From positions 62,001 through 126,000 of the forward strand of contig NZ_JALJCK010000016.1 in assembly GCF_022899355.1 (NCBI RefSeq): 64,000 nt of DNA. The letters are read 5' to 3'. Under the pieces are notes generated by a model. That model was not told the DNA's origin, ran no database searches, and saw only the letters and a program-made list of their open reading frames with translations. Made by a program: the position numbers and the translations under genes. Shown piece by piece: positions 1 to 8,341 of this stretch. Within the stretch, counting starts at the first letter, position 1, and each line of letters begins with the position of its first letter. The stretch is from Shinella yambaruensis (GTDB taxonomy: Bacteria > Pseudomonadota > Alphaproteobacteria > Rhizobiales > Rhizobiaceae).

Positions 1-365
1 GCTCGATCTTGGCGGGCGCGCCCTATGCACCACGAACACAGTGCGCGACCGTAGCCATGCCCCTGTGCCGACGGTGCGACGGCCAATGTTCGCAGCCCTG
101 CAACCCCCGAAGGCCAGCCCATTCCCTCATGCGACGCGTCTGCGTAGTAGGTGACCGTTCCGACGAGGCACCCTTGCATCTCGAGCACCGCAATGTCCGC
201 CTGCCCCCACCGGCTCGCGAAATCGCATGAGTCCTTCAAATAGGGATCGAAGATGTGCGCCGGCAAAACTCCCCGATAGTGCGCGAAAGCATCAGCAACA
301 AGAGCAGCCACGGCGTCAAGTTCCCGGCGCCCGGCAAGGCGTATCATACGTTCCGTGTCGATCAT
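1..365 (-). CDS. GNAT family N-acetyltransferase (3' end outside window)
   Basis: Only the N-terminal 121 codons are in the window; the gene runs off the left edge. Translation from the ATG at 365 gives MIDTERMIRLAGRRELDAV and later LRTLAVAPSAQGHGYG. The latter fits motif A of the GNAT fold (a beta strand V-A-P followed by Q-x-x-G-x-G), which binds the pyrophosphate of acetyl-CoA. The family transfers an acetyl group from acetyl-CoA to an amine; nothing here shows the acceptor. The start is supported because the first residues lead directly into the first GNAT strand. The gene lies about 40 bp upstream of the flavin monooxygenase stop on the same strand, so the two could be cotranscribed. Confidence 0.8.
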   Translation of the reverse strand, partial: MIDTERMIRLAGRRELDAVAALVADAFAHYRGVLPAHIFDPYLKDSCDFASRWGQADIAVLEMQGCLVGTVTYYADASHEGMGWPSGVAGLRTLAVAPSAQGHGYGRALCSWCIGRARQDR

Positions 366-406
366 TTCGTGTCCTCGCTTGAGGTGAAGGGAAAGGCTGC
401 TTTCCC

Positions 407-1663
407 TCAAGGCTTACGGCGCTCCGCCTTCCGCGACGTGTTCGGAGCAAAGCCGGCCAGGCTTGCATAACCGCGCACGACCTGCTCGCGTTCCTCGTAG
501 GATGCGACCGCCTCGATATCGTCGAAACCGTCGGGTGCGCGCGCCTCGACGAGATCGATCACGCCTTCCGGCCCACCCCTGCGGTTCGACAGGACGATTT
601 GTGATGTGGGCGGGCGGCGCTCGCTGTCATAGGCGCCGAGCGCGGCCTCGACGGTCCCGTGGGTTCGCAGATGCTCCGCCACGGACCGGGCGTCGAGGAT
701 GGCCTGGCTCGCGCCGTTCGAGCCGACGGGGTACATGGGATGGGCGGCATCTCCCAGCAGGGTGACGCGTCCGAACGACCAGCGCGGCAACGGCTCCCGG
801 TCGCAATTGGAATATTCGTAGAACGCGCCAGTAGCGCGGATGATCCCGGCCGGATCGACGTAATCCAGGCGGAAGCGATCCCGTACGAACGGCAGGACCT
901 GTGCGAGTTTCCCCGGCCGACTCCAGTCCCCGAGGGTGAAGCGCCCGGCCTGCGGCGCACGGCTGCGGGCCATCACGGCCCAGTTGGTGAGGCGCATGGC
1001 CGGATCGTCCGGATCCTTGCCGATCGGATAGAAGACGAATTTGGCATGGTTGCCGCCGGCGACTGCCATGATGCGGCCGTCCCGCCATTTCGGCCAGCGC
1101 GTGGCGCCGCGCCAAAGCATGACACCATTCCAGATGGGCGGACCTTCATCCGGGTAAAGCGTTGCGCGTACAGTCGAATGAATGCCGTCGGCGCCGATCA
1201 GCAGGTCACCGCCCGCCTGCAATGCCCTACCACCTTGCGACAGGTGAACGGTGACGCTCCGCTCGTCTTGCGCAAAGCCGTGCACGCGGCATCCCGTGCG
1301 GATGATCCCCTGCCCCAGCCGTTCGATGACGGCCTTGTGGATAAGGCCCAGCAGCCTGCCGCGATGGATGCTGACCTGCGGCACGGCATGACCGGCCTCG
1401 ACCCCGCGCAACTCCTGCCAGACGACCTGGCCGAACCGATTCGCATAGATCAGCTCGCGCGTGCGGATTCCCGCTGCGTCGAGGTCGTCCATCAGCCCGA
1501 GTTCGGCCAGAAGGCCGACAGCATGCGGCAACATGTTGATGCCGACGCCCAGCTCCCGCACCGCATCCGCACGCTCGAAGATCTCCACCTCGACCCCGGC
1601 CCGGTGCAGGAAGAGGGCGGCCGTCAATCCACCGATACCGGCCCCCGCGATCAACGCCTTCAT
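407..1663 (-). CDS. FAD-dependent aromatic hydroxylase-like monooxygenase
   Basis: A 418-residue single-component flavoprotein monooxygenase of the UbiH/PHBH/salicylate-hydroxylase type. The N-terminus MKALIAGAGIGGLTAALFL holds the GxGxxG dinucleotide fold, GADGIHSTVR is the DG motif and LLGDAAHPMYPVGSNG is the GD motif contacting the FAD ribityl chain. These three motifs in this order, and the length, are typical. The family uses NAD(P)H and O2 to hydroxylate an aromatic or related acid in the cytoplasm. The real substrate cannot be told. It stands alone between the GNAT gene and a 301-bp gap. A bias to GC at third positions gives long empty antisense frames, which I ignored. Confidence 0.85.
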   Translation of the reverse strand: MKALIAGAGIGGLTAALFLHRAGVEVEIFERADAVRELGVGINMLPHAVGLLAELGLMDDLDAAGIRTRELIYANRFGQVVWQELRGVEAGHAVPQVSIHRGRLLGLIHKAVIERLGQGIIRTGCRVHGFAQDERSVTVHLSQGGRALQAGGDLLIGADGIHSTVRATLYPDEGPPIWNGVMLWRGATRWPKWRDGRIMAVAGGNHAKFVFYPIGKDPDDPAMRLTNWAVMARSRAPQAGRFTLGDWSRPGKLAQVLPFVRDRFRLDYVDPAGIIRATGAFYEYSNCDREPLPRWSFGRVTLLGDAAHPMYPVGSNGASQAILDARSVAEHLRTHGTVEAALGAYDSERRPPTSQIVLSNRRGGPEGVIDLVEARAPDGFDDIEAVASYEEREQVVRGYASLAGFAPNTSRKAERRKP

Positions 1664-1964
1664 GGCCCTGCTCCCGGTTCGCGCTGCATGGCGACGGGTT
1701 CGGCAGTACCATGCCCATAGCGAGCTCCGATCCCCCGCAAAGCGCGGAGAAGATGGCGCGTGAACATCCAGCGCTCCGATCCTGCATTGCTACCAGGCTA
1801 TGGGTATCGAACGCGTGCTCTGACGGAAATGACAGAAGTATCGTATTTTCTGCCAAGGCGCCGCCGAAACCCTGGCGGCGGCGATTTCCAGAAGTGTGCG
1901 TCGGCCACATGTCTAGCTGGGGGACATCCGGGCCTTAACGGATGCGTCGGCAACACCTCACCGA
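1664..1964. other. Intergenic gap, about 300 bp
   Basis: Space between the start of the flavin monooxygenase (1663, minus) and the stop of the opine-dehydrogenase-family gene (1965, minus). It presumably holds the promoter of the monooxygenase. I see no convincing protein frame, repeat or terminator in it. Confidence 0.4.
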
Positions 1965-3047
1965 TCAGCCCGGCACGGGCCAGTTCTCGCAGCGCTCGAT
2001 CAGGACCGCGGGTGATATGCCCTCCAGGTCCAGGGCCGGGAGAAGATCGTTGTCGGCAATCAGGTCGCGGTTCATCGAGGATGAGAAGATGTTGATGCCG
2101 GCTTCGTGCAGAATGGCCGGCCGGCCGGCGATGCGGCCGAGCAGGCTGGTGGGCACGAGGCCGAAGGGCACGTCCTCATAGATGTAGCGGCTATCGACGG
2201 TCGCCGGGCCGAAGCCACCGCGCCCTTCCACATGCATCTGCTGGTTCATCTCGGACACGGTGCCCATCGGCACGTGGAAGGACAGGGAGAAGTGTTCCTG
2301 TACCGTGCGAACGGACAGGCCGAAGCTCTCGGCGATCCTCAGCCGTTCGAGGTCGAGCGCCTCGATGAGCCGCCCGACGGCGGGCGTGACGTTTTCACCC
2401 TGGCCCCATTTTTCGCCCTTTTCCATACGGGTCAGGTTGAGAAGCGCGATGCCGAGGTGGTTCTGCGGATTGAGGTTTGAAAGCGCGATGGCGAGGAGGC
2501 CGTCGCGGATGACAAACCGGTCGCCGAAGAGCTCTGTGCAAAGCGCCTTACCCATCTCGGCTTCGGACTTCGGCAATGTCGCCACATCGACCTTCTGGCG
2601 CACGGAATTGACCGCAACGCTGGTGCCGTCCGGCTGCTGGCGGCCGGTCAGGAGCGTCGTGCCCCAGACGACGATGGGCAGGCGCACGCCACGTTCGGCG
2701 AGACGCCCGGCAAGGTACAATGCGCCGAAGGAGCTGTGCGAGCTGATGATGACGGGCTGTCCGGAAACAAGGTGAGGAACGGCGGCGTCGAAGACATGAC
2801 GGTGGCCGTTGGCGGGCAGGGCGACGACCACCGCATCCACGCCCTTGACCGCGTCGGCGCAGTCGCGGGCGACCGCAACCGTTCCGGAGAATTCGACCGC
2901 GCCTGTAGCGGTCAGCGGCGCGCCTTCCGCGAGCTTGCGGGTGCGCTCCCCCGAGGGAGACCACAGGACGGGCTGGTGTCCAGCCCTGGCCAGGAAAGCC
3001 GCCATGCCGAAAGCGATCGCGCCCGCGCCGAGAATTCCAATCCGCAT
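1965..3047 (-). CDS. Octopine/nopaline dehydrogenase family NAD(P)-dependent oxidoreductase
   Basis: A 360-residue protein beginning MRIGILGAGAIAFGMAAFLA, a Rossmann fold with GxGxxxxG, followed by a helical C-terminal half that matches the octopine/nopaline dehydrogenase layout (for example the stretch SFHVPMGTVSEMNQQM and the late RYIYEDVPFGLVPTSLLG). Members of this family join or split an amino acid and a keto acid through an imine, or oxidise related hydroxy acids. It is divergent from a LysR regulator at 3240 with 192 bp between the starts, the usual arrangement for a regulator and its target. A second member of the same family lies at 27182-28270. The substrate is not predictable. Confidence 0.85.
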   Translation of the reverse strand: MRIGILGAGAIAFGMAAFLARAGHQPVLWSPSGERTRKLAEGAPLTATGAVEFSGTVAVARDCADAVKGVDAVVVALPANGHRHVFDAAVPHLVSGQPVIISSHSSFGALYLAGRLAERGVRLPIVVWGTTLLTGRQQPDGTSVAVNSVRQKVDVATLPKSEAEMGKALCTELFGDRFVIRDGLLAIALSNLNPQNHLGIALLNLTRMEKGEKWGQGENVTPAVGRLIEALDLERLRIAESFGLSVRTVQEHFSLSFHVPMGTVSEMNQQMHVEGRGGFGPATVDSRYIYEDVPFGLVPTSLLGRIAGRPAILHEAGINIFSSSMNRDLIADNDLLPALDLEGISPAVLIERCENWPVPG

Positions 3048-3195
3048 CGATTATCTCCCTGTTCGTTTCGAGCGCCGGGCAAGGCTGCCACCGGCACCGT
3101 TTGGCCAAAGGTTTCCCTGCCGATATGGCAGCCGGGGTGTATTTTCTACAAAAACACCAGACAAAAAAATCTTGTGTTTTGTCACTAGCGCACAG

Positions 3196-3240
3196 AATGC
3201 GTTTTATGCACAGTAGAATTGTCATAATGCAAGGAATGCA
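3196..3240. promoter_or_regulatory. Tandem 15-bp repeats in the LysR/ODH divergent promoter
   Basis: Two copies of a similar box, AATGCGTTTTATGCA at 3196-3210 and AATGCAAGGAATGCA at 3226-3240, start 30 bp apart, about three helical turns. Each has an ATGC-N5-ATGCA form. They lie between the divergent genes, and the second touches the LysR start codon. This fits a LysR-type binding region with autoregulation. The binding is inferred, not shown. Confidence 0.45.
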
Positions 3241-4292
3241 TGATACCCATGGAAGTCCGCGACCTCGAGGCATTTCTGGCAGTCATGTCCACCGGCAGCA
3301 TCACCGCTGCCGCCCGGCTGCTCGATCGCTCGCAGTCGCAGGTGACGCGCCTCATCCAGGATCTCGAGACATCGCTGGGCTTTCCGCTGTTCGAGCGCAA
3401 CGGTCCCAAGATCACGCCGACGGACGAAGGGGTCGCCTTTCATGACGATGCCGAGCGCTTCTTCAGCGGCATCGGCCACCTGCGCGACCGGGCCAAGGCG
3501 ATTGCCAGCCGCGAGCCAGAACCGATCGAGATCGCCGCGACGCCGGCCTTCGCAAGCGGCATCATTCCGCTCGCTCTCGCCGAATTGCCCGCGGAGCGGC
3601 TTCCCCGCACCATGCAGCTGCGCAGCATGCCGGCGGAAGCCGCCATCCAGTCGGTGCTCGGCCGCACCGCGGATTTCTGCGTGACGTCACTGCCGGCCGA
3701 CCAGCCGGGCCTGGAAGTGCAGGGTTTCTTCGAGGGGCGCTGCGTCGCTGCCGTCGCCCATCACGATCCGCTGGCGAAAAAGCCCGTCATTTCCATCGCC
3801 GACCTTGCCGATCGTACACTCGTGACGATGGCGAACCCGTTCCGCCTGCGCCACCGGGTCGATCAGGCGCTCAAGGCGGCGAATGTCCGCCCCGCCCGCG
3901 TCATCGCGACCAACGCGACGATGAACGCCGTGCAGATCGCCTCGACCGGGCTCGGCATTGCCGTAATCGAGCCCGCCACGGCCTACGGCCTGCAGTCGGC
4001 GCCCGTTGCGATCCGGCCGCTCGATGTCGATGTCCCGTTCCTCTGGGCGATTTTTTCCGCAACGGCGCGCCCGCTTTCGGCCGGCGCGCGCGCGCTCATC
4101 CGGCAGATCGTGGATGTCGCATCCAGACGTATTCCGGATCTCGTCATCCATGACCCGCGCCAGATGGCGCGCATCGCAGACCGCACGTTTTCCGGCCGCG
4201 CCGGCGACCCCGCTCCGGCCGGCGGCGATGCCCGCGACATGCCCGACGTGAATGAAAATGAGCCCGCAAAGACCAAAACAAGGAGAGAGTGA
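3240..4292 (+). CDS. LysR family transcriptional regulator
   Basis: A 350-residue LysR-type regulator. The N-terminal winged helix-turn-helix is clear in VRDLEAFLAVMSTGSITAAA and SQSQVTRLIQDLETSLG, followed by FERNGPKITPTDEG; the rest is the substrate-binding-protein-like effector domain (about residues 95-300). It is somewhat longer than the usual 300 because of a C-terminal tail rich in Arg, Pro and Ala. It is divergent from the opine-dehydrogenase-family gene and its stop lies 1 bp before the ATG of the downstream binding protein. It may therefore control either or both. An ATG at 3249 is an alternative start; AAGGA at 3231-3235 is closer to 3240. Confidence 0.9.
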   Translation: MIPMEVRDLEAFLAVMSTGSITAAARLLDRSQSQVTRLIQDLETSLGFPLFERNGPKITPTDEGVAFHDDAERFFSGIGHLRDRAKAIASREPEPIEIAATPAFASGIIPLALAELPAERLPRTMQLRSMPAEAAIQSVLGRTADFCVTSLPADQPGLEVQGFFEGRCVAAVAHHDPLAKKPVISIADLADRTLVTMANPFRLRHRVDQALKAANVRPARVIATNATMNAVQIASTGLGIAVIEPATAYGLQSAPVAIRPLDVDVPFLWAIFSATARPLSAGARALIRQIVDVASRRIPDLVIHDPRQMARIADRTFSGRAGDPAPAGGDARDMPDVNENEPAKTKTRRE

Positions 4293-4293
4293 C

Positions 4294-5394
4294 ATGAAGG
4301 ACTTTACCACAACGCGCCGCTCGACGCTGAAGCTGCTTGCCGCCGGCACCGGCATCCTTGCCGCTCCGGCCATTATCCGTCCGGCCTTTGCCCAGAGCAA
4401 GGTCGTCAACATCACGACCTACGACAAGTTCGTGCCCCAATCCTTCATCGACCAGTTCCAGAAGGATACCGGCATCGAAGTGCGCATCCGCCTCACCGAC
4501 GACCAGGGCAAGCAGTACAATCTGCTGACCGCCGAGGGTGCGACGCCTTCCACCGACATCGTCACCGTCACCGGTCACCGCCTGTCGCAGTTCCTGAACT
4601 CGAACCTGCTTTCGGCGCTCGATACCGGCCGCCTGAAGAACTGGGACAAGCTCGCCGCCGCCTACAAGGGCGCGCCGCAGCTCACCATCGACGGCACCAC
4701 CTACGGCCTGCCGCTGCTTGCCGGCTATGAAGGCCTGGCGCGCAACACCGAATATACCAAGGAGACCGATACCTGGGGCCTCATGTTCGAGGACGAGTTC
4801 AAGGGACTTACCTCCTATATCATCACCGACTTCCTCTCGATCGTCATGACCTACCAGGGCAATGACGGCGACTACGTGACCTATGGCGACAAGCCGGATG
4901 TCGCGCAGACCGCCACCAACCAGGCCCGCGACTTCCTGATCCAGCACAAGGACAAGGTGCGCAAGTATTACGACGCCGGCTCCGAGGTGCAGCAGATGTT
5001 CCTCAACGAGGACATCTATCTGGCACAGGTCTGGTCCGGCCCGGCCGCCAAGCTCATCATGGACGGCCACCCGATCGAGATCTCGGTGCCGAAGGAAGGC
5101 ACCTATGGCTTCCTCTACTCGTTCAACGTCGTCAACAACGCGCCGAATGCGGACGCCGCCTATACCTTCCTCGACGCGATCCTTTCCTCTCCGGAAATCG
5201 GTGCGGCGATGACCCGCCAGTCCGGCTTCGCCTCGGCGTTCGCAGGCGTCAACGACGTGCTGGACGATCGTGAGCGTGCAGCCCTTTCGCTGCCCGACGA
5301 GCAGGCCCAGCGCATCCAGTTCTTCAGCTCCGTCAACCGCGACATGAAGAACGAGATGATCGACAAGGCCGCCGCCGAGATCAAGGCGGCCTGA
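4294..5394 (+). CDS. Polyamine-type ABC transporter substrate-binding protein
   Basis: A 366-residue periplasmic binding protein of the PotD/PotF (extracellular solute-binding family 1/8) type. The start at 4294 is preceded by AAGGAGAG and gives a signal with a twin-arginine-like RRSTLKLLAAGTG and a cleavage region ending AFAQS. The mature part begins KVVNITTYDKFVPQSFIDQF, typical of putrescine/spermidine-type binders. The next three genes encode the two permeases and the ATPase of the same importer. The exact ligand (polyamine, opine or other small cation) cannot be told; the neighbouring opine-dehydrogenase-family gene makes an amino-acid derivative possible. Confidence 0.88.
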   Translation: MKDFTTTRRSTLKLLAAGTGILAAPAIIRPAFAQSKVVNITTYDKFVPQSFIDQFQKDTGIEVRIRLTDDQGKQYNLLTAEGATPSTDIVTVTGHRLSQFLNSNLLSALDTGRLKNWDKLAAAYKGAPQLTIDGTTYGLPLLAGYEGLARNTEYTKETDTWGLMFEDEFKGLTSYIITDFLSIVMTYQGNDGDYVTYGDKPDVAQTATNQARDFLIQHKDKVRKYYDAGSEVQQMFLNEDIYLAQVWSGPAAKLIMDGHPIEISVPKEGTYGFLYSFNVVNNAPNADAAYTFLDAILSSPEIGAAMTRQSGFASAFAGVNDVLDDRERAALSLPDEQAQRIQFFSSVNRDMKNEMIDKAAAEIKAA

Positions 5395-5406
5395 TCCTGA
5401 CGACAG

Positions 5407-5434
5407 GCGCGGCCAGGTCTTCGGCCGGCCGCGC
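5407..5434. repeat. Inverted repeat after the binding-protein gene
   Basis: GCGCGGCC at 5407-5414 and GGCCGCGC at 5427-5434 form a perfect 8-bp stem with a 12-nt loop, without a T tract. It lies in the 72-bp space between the binding-protein gene and the first permease. Such hairpins often protect the 3' end of binding-protein messages and raise their level over the permeases; that role is inferred. Confidence 0.5.
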
Positions 5435-5466
5435 ATGGGCATCCTTCGAAGCCGGGAACGACGAGA

Positions 5467-6447
5467 ATGGTGGATACGACGATGCAGCCCCGAACCGTCA
5501 CCTCGACGGCGCCGCCGCGCTACGCCGGATGGATCGGCAGGACGGTCAATTCGGCCCTTTACCGCAATACGATCGGGCTTCTGGCCAGCAACCGCTGGGT
5601 CCGGCTCGCCGTGCTGGCGGGCGTGCCGCTCATTTGGATCGCCGCGTTGCATCTCGGCCCCATTCTGCAGATGGCCAATATCAGCTTCCTCGCCAACTAC
5701 CCGCCCCGGCCGGGCGTGGACAGCGGATACACGCTGGAGAACTACGGCTTCTTCTTCTCCGACCGGCTCTATTTCATGCCGTTCGTGCGCAGCCTCATCT
5801 TCGCGGCCGTCGTGACGGTCTCGACGCTGGTGATCGTCTATCCGGTCGCCTACTACGTCGCAAAAGTGGTGAAGCCGAAGAACCGGATGCGCGCGCTGCT
5901 GCTGCTGCTCATTCCGTTCTGGGCCGGCGAGCTGATCCGGACCTTCTCGGTCATCATGCTGCTTGCAAACCGCGGCGCCGTGAACGTGCTGCTGCGGGAG
6001 CTCGGCTTCATCGACCGGCCGATCCCGATGCTCTACACCTTCTTCTCGCTGAGCTTCGGCGTCGTCTACCTGCTGGCCCTCTACATGCTGCTGCCGCTCT
6101 ATTCGGCGATCGAGAAAATCCCGACGCCGCTCATTCACGCCGCGTCCGACCTCGGCGCCGGGCCGTTCCAGCGCTTCCGCCGGGTCATCCTGCCGCTTTC
6201 CAAGGACGGCATCGTGTCGGGCTGCAGCCTCGTCTACCTCACCACCATCGGCGTCTTCGCGGCGCCCCTGCTGCTTGGCGGACCGAACGCGGTCATCTTC
6301 CCGGAGGTCATCGCCACGCTCTTCCACGGTTCGAACGACAAATGGCCGGAAGGCGCCGCCTTCTCGATGCTGATGCTCGCCGTCTCGCTGACGACGGTCG
6401 GGCTCTTCATGCGGATCGTCGGCGGACGCTCCGTCAGGCTGATGTGA
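5467..6447 (+). CDS. ABC transporter permease, PotB type
   Basis: A 326-residue inner-membrane permease with about six hydrophobic segments, the first at WVRLAVLAGVPLIWIAALHL. The EAA loop that docks on the ATPase is visible as HAASDLGAGPFQRFRRVILP (about residues 220-240). It is the first of two permeases in a spermidine/putrescine-type importer, placed between the binding protein and a second permease. A start at ATG 5467, or at the ATG of residue 5, is possible. The N-terminal 40 residues before the first membrane segment are polar, as in PotB/PotH homologues. Confidence 0.88.
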   Translation: MVDTTMQPRTVTSTAPPRYAGWIGRTVNSALYRNTIGLLASNRWVRLAVLAGVPLIWIAALHLGPILQMANISFLANYPPRPGVDSGYTLENYGFFFSDRLYFMPFVRSLIFAAVVTVSTLVIVYPVAYYVAKVVKPKNRMRALLLLLIPFWAGELIRTFSVIMLLANRGAVNVLLRELGFIDRPIPMLYTFFSLSFGVVYLLALYMLLPLYSAIEKIPTPLIHAASDLGAGPFQRFRRVILPLSKDGIVSGCSLVYLTTIGVFAAPLLLGGPNAVIFPEVIATLFHGSNDKWPEGAAFSMLMLAVSLTTVGLFMRIVGGRSVRLM

Positions 6448-6457
6448 GGAGAGGATG

Positions 6458-7249
6458 ATGAAAACCTACTTCAACGACCTGCCGAAGACGGCGCTCGGCG
6501 CGTCCTACTGGCTCTTCGCGGTCTATCTCGTCCTGCCGCTGTCGCTGATGATGGTGATGAGCCTCAAGGATGCCAATTTCATCGCCTTCCCGATCAACAG
6601 CTGGACGCTCGACTGGTATGCGAAGGTGCTGCAGGACCGGCAGTTCATCAACGCCTCGCTCTATTCCATCGGCATCGCGCTCGCGACCACGGTCTGCGCC
6701 ACCATCATCGGGGTCTGGATCGCGCTCCTGATCTCGGCGGAGAATATCTGGGGCAAGGCGGCGATCTTCGCGCTTGCTTGTCTGCCGGCCGTCGTCCCCG
6801 GTCTCATCAACGCCATTTCCATGCGCATATTCATCCGCGCGCTGGACATTCCGACAGGAACCTTCGCCATCGTGCTCGCGCACACGGTGCACGCGGTTCC
6901 CTTCGTGGTGATCATGGTTCTGACGCGCCTGCGCTCGATGCCGGCGAACCTCGTGGATGCCGCGCGCGATCTGGGGGCCGATCCGTTCATCGCCTTCCTG
7001 CGCGTGACGATCCCCTATCTGATGCCCGCGCTCATCGGCGGCATGATCTTCTGTGTGCTGACCAGCATCGACGACTTCGTGCGCACCTTCTTCCTCGGCG
7101 GATACCAGCCGACCCTGCCCATGCTGATCTTCGCCAAGGTGCAGGGCGGCATGTCGCCGGAAATCAACGCCATGGCGACGATCGTGCTCATCGTCACGAC
7201 CATTGTCGGCCTCTATGCCGAATACTTCACCCGCCGTTCCAGGAGCTGA
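6458..7249 (+). CDS. ABC transporter permease, PotC type
   Basis: A 263-residue second permease. Two ATGs are adjacent (6455 and 6458); GGAG at 6448-6451 is better spaced for 6458. The protein has about six membrane segments and an EAA loop, DAARDLGADPFIAFLRVTIP, near residue 170. It is the partner of the PotB-type permease 10 bp upstream and would form the heterodimeric channel with it. Its stop is directly followed by the ATPase gene, so the four transport genes are one operon. Confidence 0.88.
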   Translation: MKTYFNDLPKTALGASYWLFAVYLVLPLSLMMVMSLKDANFIAFPINSWTLDWYAKVLQDRQFINASLYSIGIALATTVCATIIGVWIALLISAENIWGKAAIFALACLPAVVPGLINAISMRIFIRALDIPTGTFAIVLAHTVHAVPFVVIMVLTRLRSMPANLVDAARDLGADPFIAFLRVTIPYLMPALIGGMIFCVLTSIDDFVRTFFLGGYQPTLPMLIFAKVQGGMSPEINAMATIVLIVTTIVGLYAEYFTRRSRS

Positions 7250-7254
7250 TGCGT

Positions 7255-8325
7255 ATGCAGCCTGTCGTCCAATTCAAGAACGTCAACAAGTTCTACGGAA
7301 CGCAAGCCGCCGTGGAGGATCTGGACCTTGCCATCGATGCGGGCCAGTTCGTCACGCTGCTCGGCCCGTCGGGCTGCGGCAAGTCGACCACGCTGCGCAT
7401 GCTCGGCGGCTTCGAGGACCCGACCTCCGGCGAGATCTATCTCGATGGCAAGCCGATCTCGCACCTGCCGCCGAACCGGCGCAATGTGAACATCGTCTTC
7501 CAGGACTATGCGCTGTTCCCGCATCTCTCCGTCATGCGCAACATCGCCTTCGGGCTGGAGCTGAAGGGCCTGGCGCAGGATGCGATCCATCGCCGCGTCA
7601 CGGAGCTTCTCTCCCTCGTCTCGCTCGCCGATTATGCCGAGCGCATGCCGGCCCAGCTGTCCGGCGGCCAGCGCCAGCGCGTGGCGCTGATGCGCGCGCT
7701 CGCACCGGACCCGAACGTGCTGCTGCTCGACGAGCCGCTCTCGGCGCTCGACGCCAAGCTGAGGCAGCAGATGCAGATCGAGCTGAAATCGATCCAGCAA
7801 AAGACCGGCAAGACCTTCCTCTTCGTCACGCACGACCAGGAAGAGGCGCTTACCATGTCCGACGTCATCGTGGTGATGAACAAGGGGCGGATCGAGCAGA
7901 TGGGCGGGCCGGACGAGCTTTACGCCCGTCCGCGCAGCCGCTTCGTCGCCGACTTCATCGGCCGGAGCAACTTCATCGAGGGCAAGGTGGTCTCCGTCTC
8001 GGGCAATATCGCCAGCCTGGACTGGCAGGGCAACATCATCCACGCGGACGTCAACGGCACGTCGCCTGCGACAGACAAGGTCGTAACGGTCGCGCTGCGC
8101 CCGGAAGCCCTCTACTGTCTGACGGAGAAGCCAGAGGGACGGCTGGCGCTCAAGGGGCGCATCACCGGCCGCGTCTTCAAAGGCGCGCATACCTCGCTCA
8201 CCGTCACGCTCGAAAACGGCACCAGCCTGCTGGTCCAGCTCGACCCCGTGGCGCTGTCGCATATCGATGGGGACGACGTCTGGATCGGCTGGCGCGAACG
8301 CGACGCCGTCCTCCTGGCGGATTGA
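7255..8325 (+). CDS. ABC transporter ATP-binding protein, PotA type
   Basis: A 356-residue importer ATPase. Walker A is GPSGCGKST, the Q-loop is in IVFQDYALFP, the signature is LSGGQRQRVALMRAL, Walker B is VLLLDEPLSALD and the switch histidine is in FVTHDQEEAL. A C-terminal TOBE-type domain (about residues 270-355) is typical of PotA/FbpC/UgpC ATPases. ATG 7255 was chosen because AGGAG at 7241-7245 is 9 nt away. The in-frame ATG at 7249 overlaps the permease stop but is only 3 nt from the same box. It energises the importer encoded upstream. Confidence 0.9.
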   Translation: MQPVVQFKNVNKFYGTQAAVEDLDLAIDAGQFVTLLGPSGCGKSTTLRMLGGFEDPTSGEIYLDGKPISHLPPNRRNVNIVFQDYALFPHLSVMRNIAFGLELKGLAQDAIHRRVTELLSLVSLADYAERMPAQLSGGQRQRVALMRALAPDPNVLLLDEPLSALDAKLRQQMQIELKSIQQKTGKTFLFVTHDQEEALTMSDVIVVMNKGRIEQMGGPDELYARPRSRFVADFIGRSNFIEGKVVSVSGNIASLDWQGNIIHADVNGTSPATDKVVTVALRPEALYCLTEKPEGRLALKGRITGRVFKGAHTSLTVTLENGTSLLVQLDPVALSHIDGDDVWIGWRERDAVLLAD

Positions 8326-8341
8326 AACGGAGAGTGGAACC

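Noticed and set aside
4144-6327. A 727-codon minus-strand frame over the ABC importer genes
   Set aside because: Antisense to the binding-protein and permease genes, repetitive charged composition, no ribosome site or domain.
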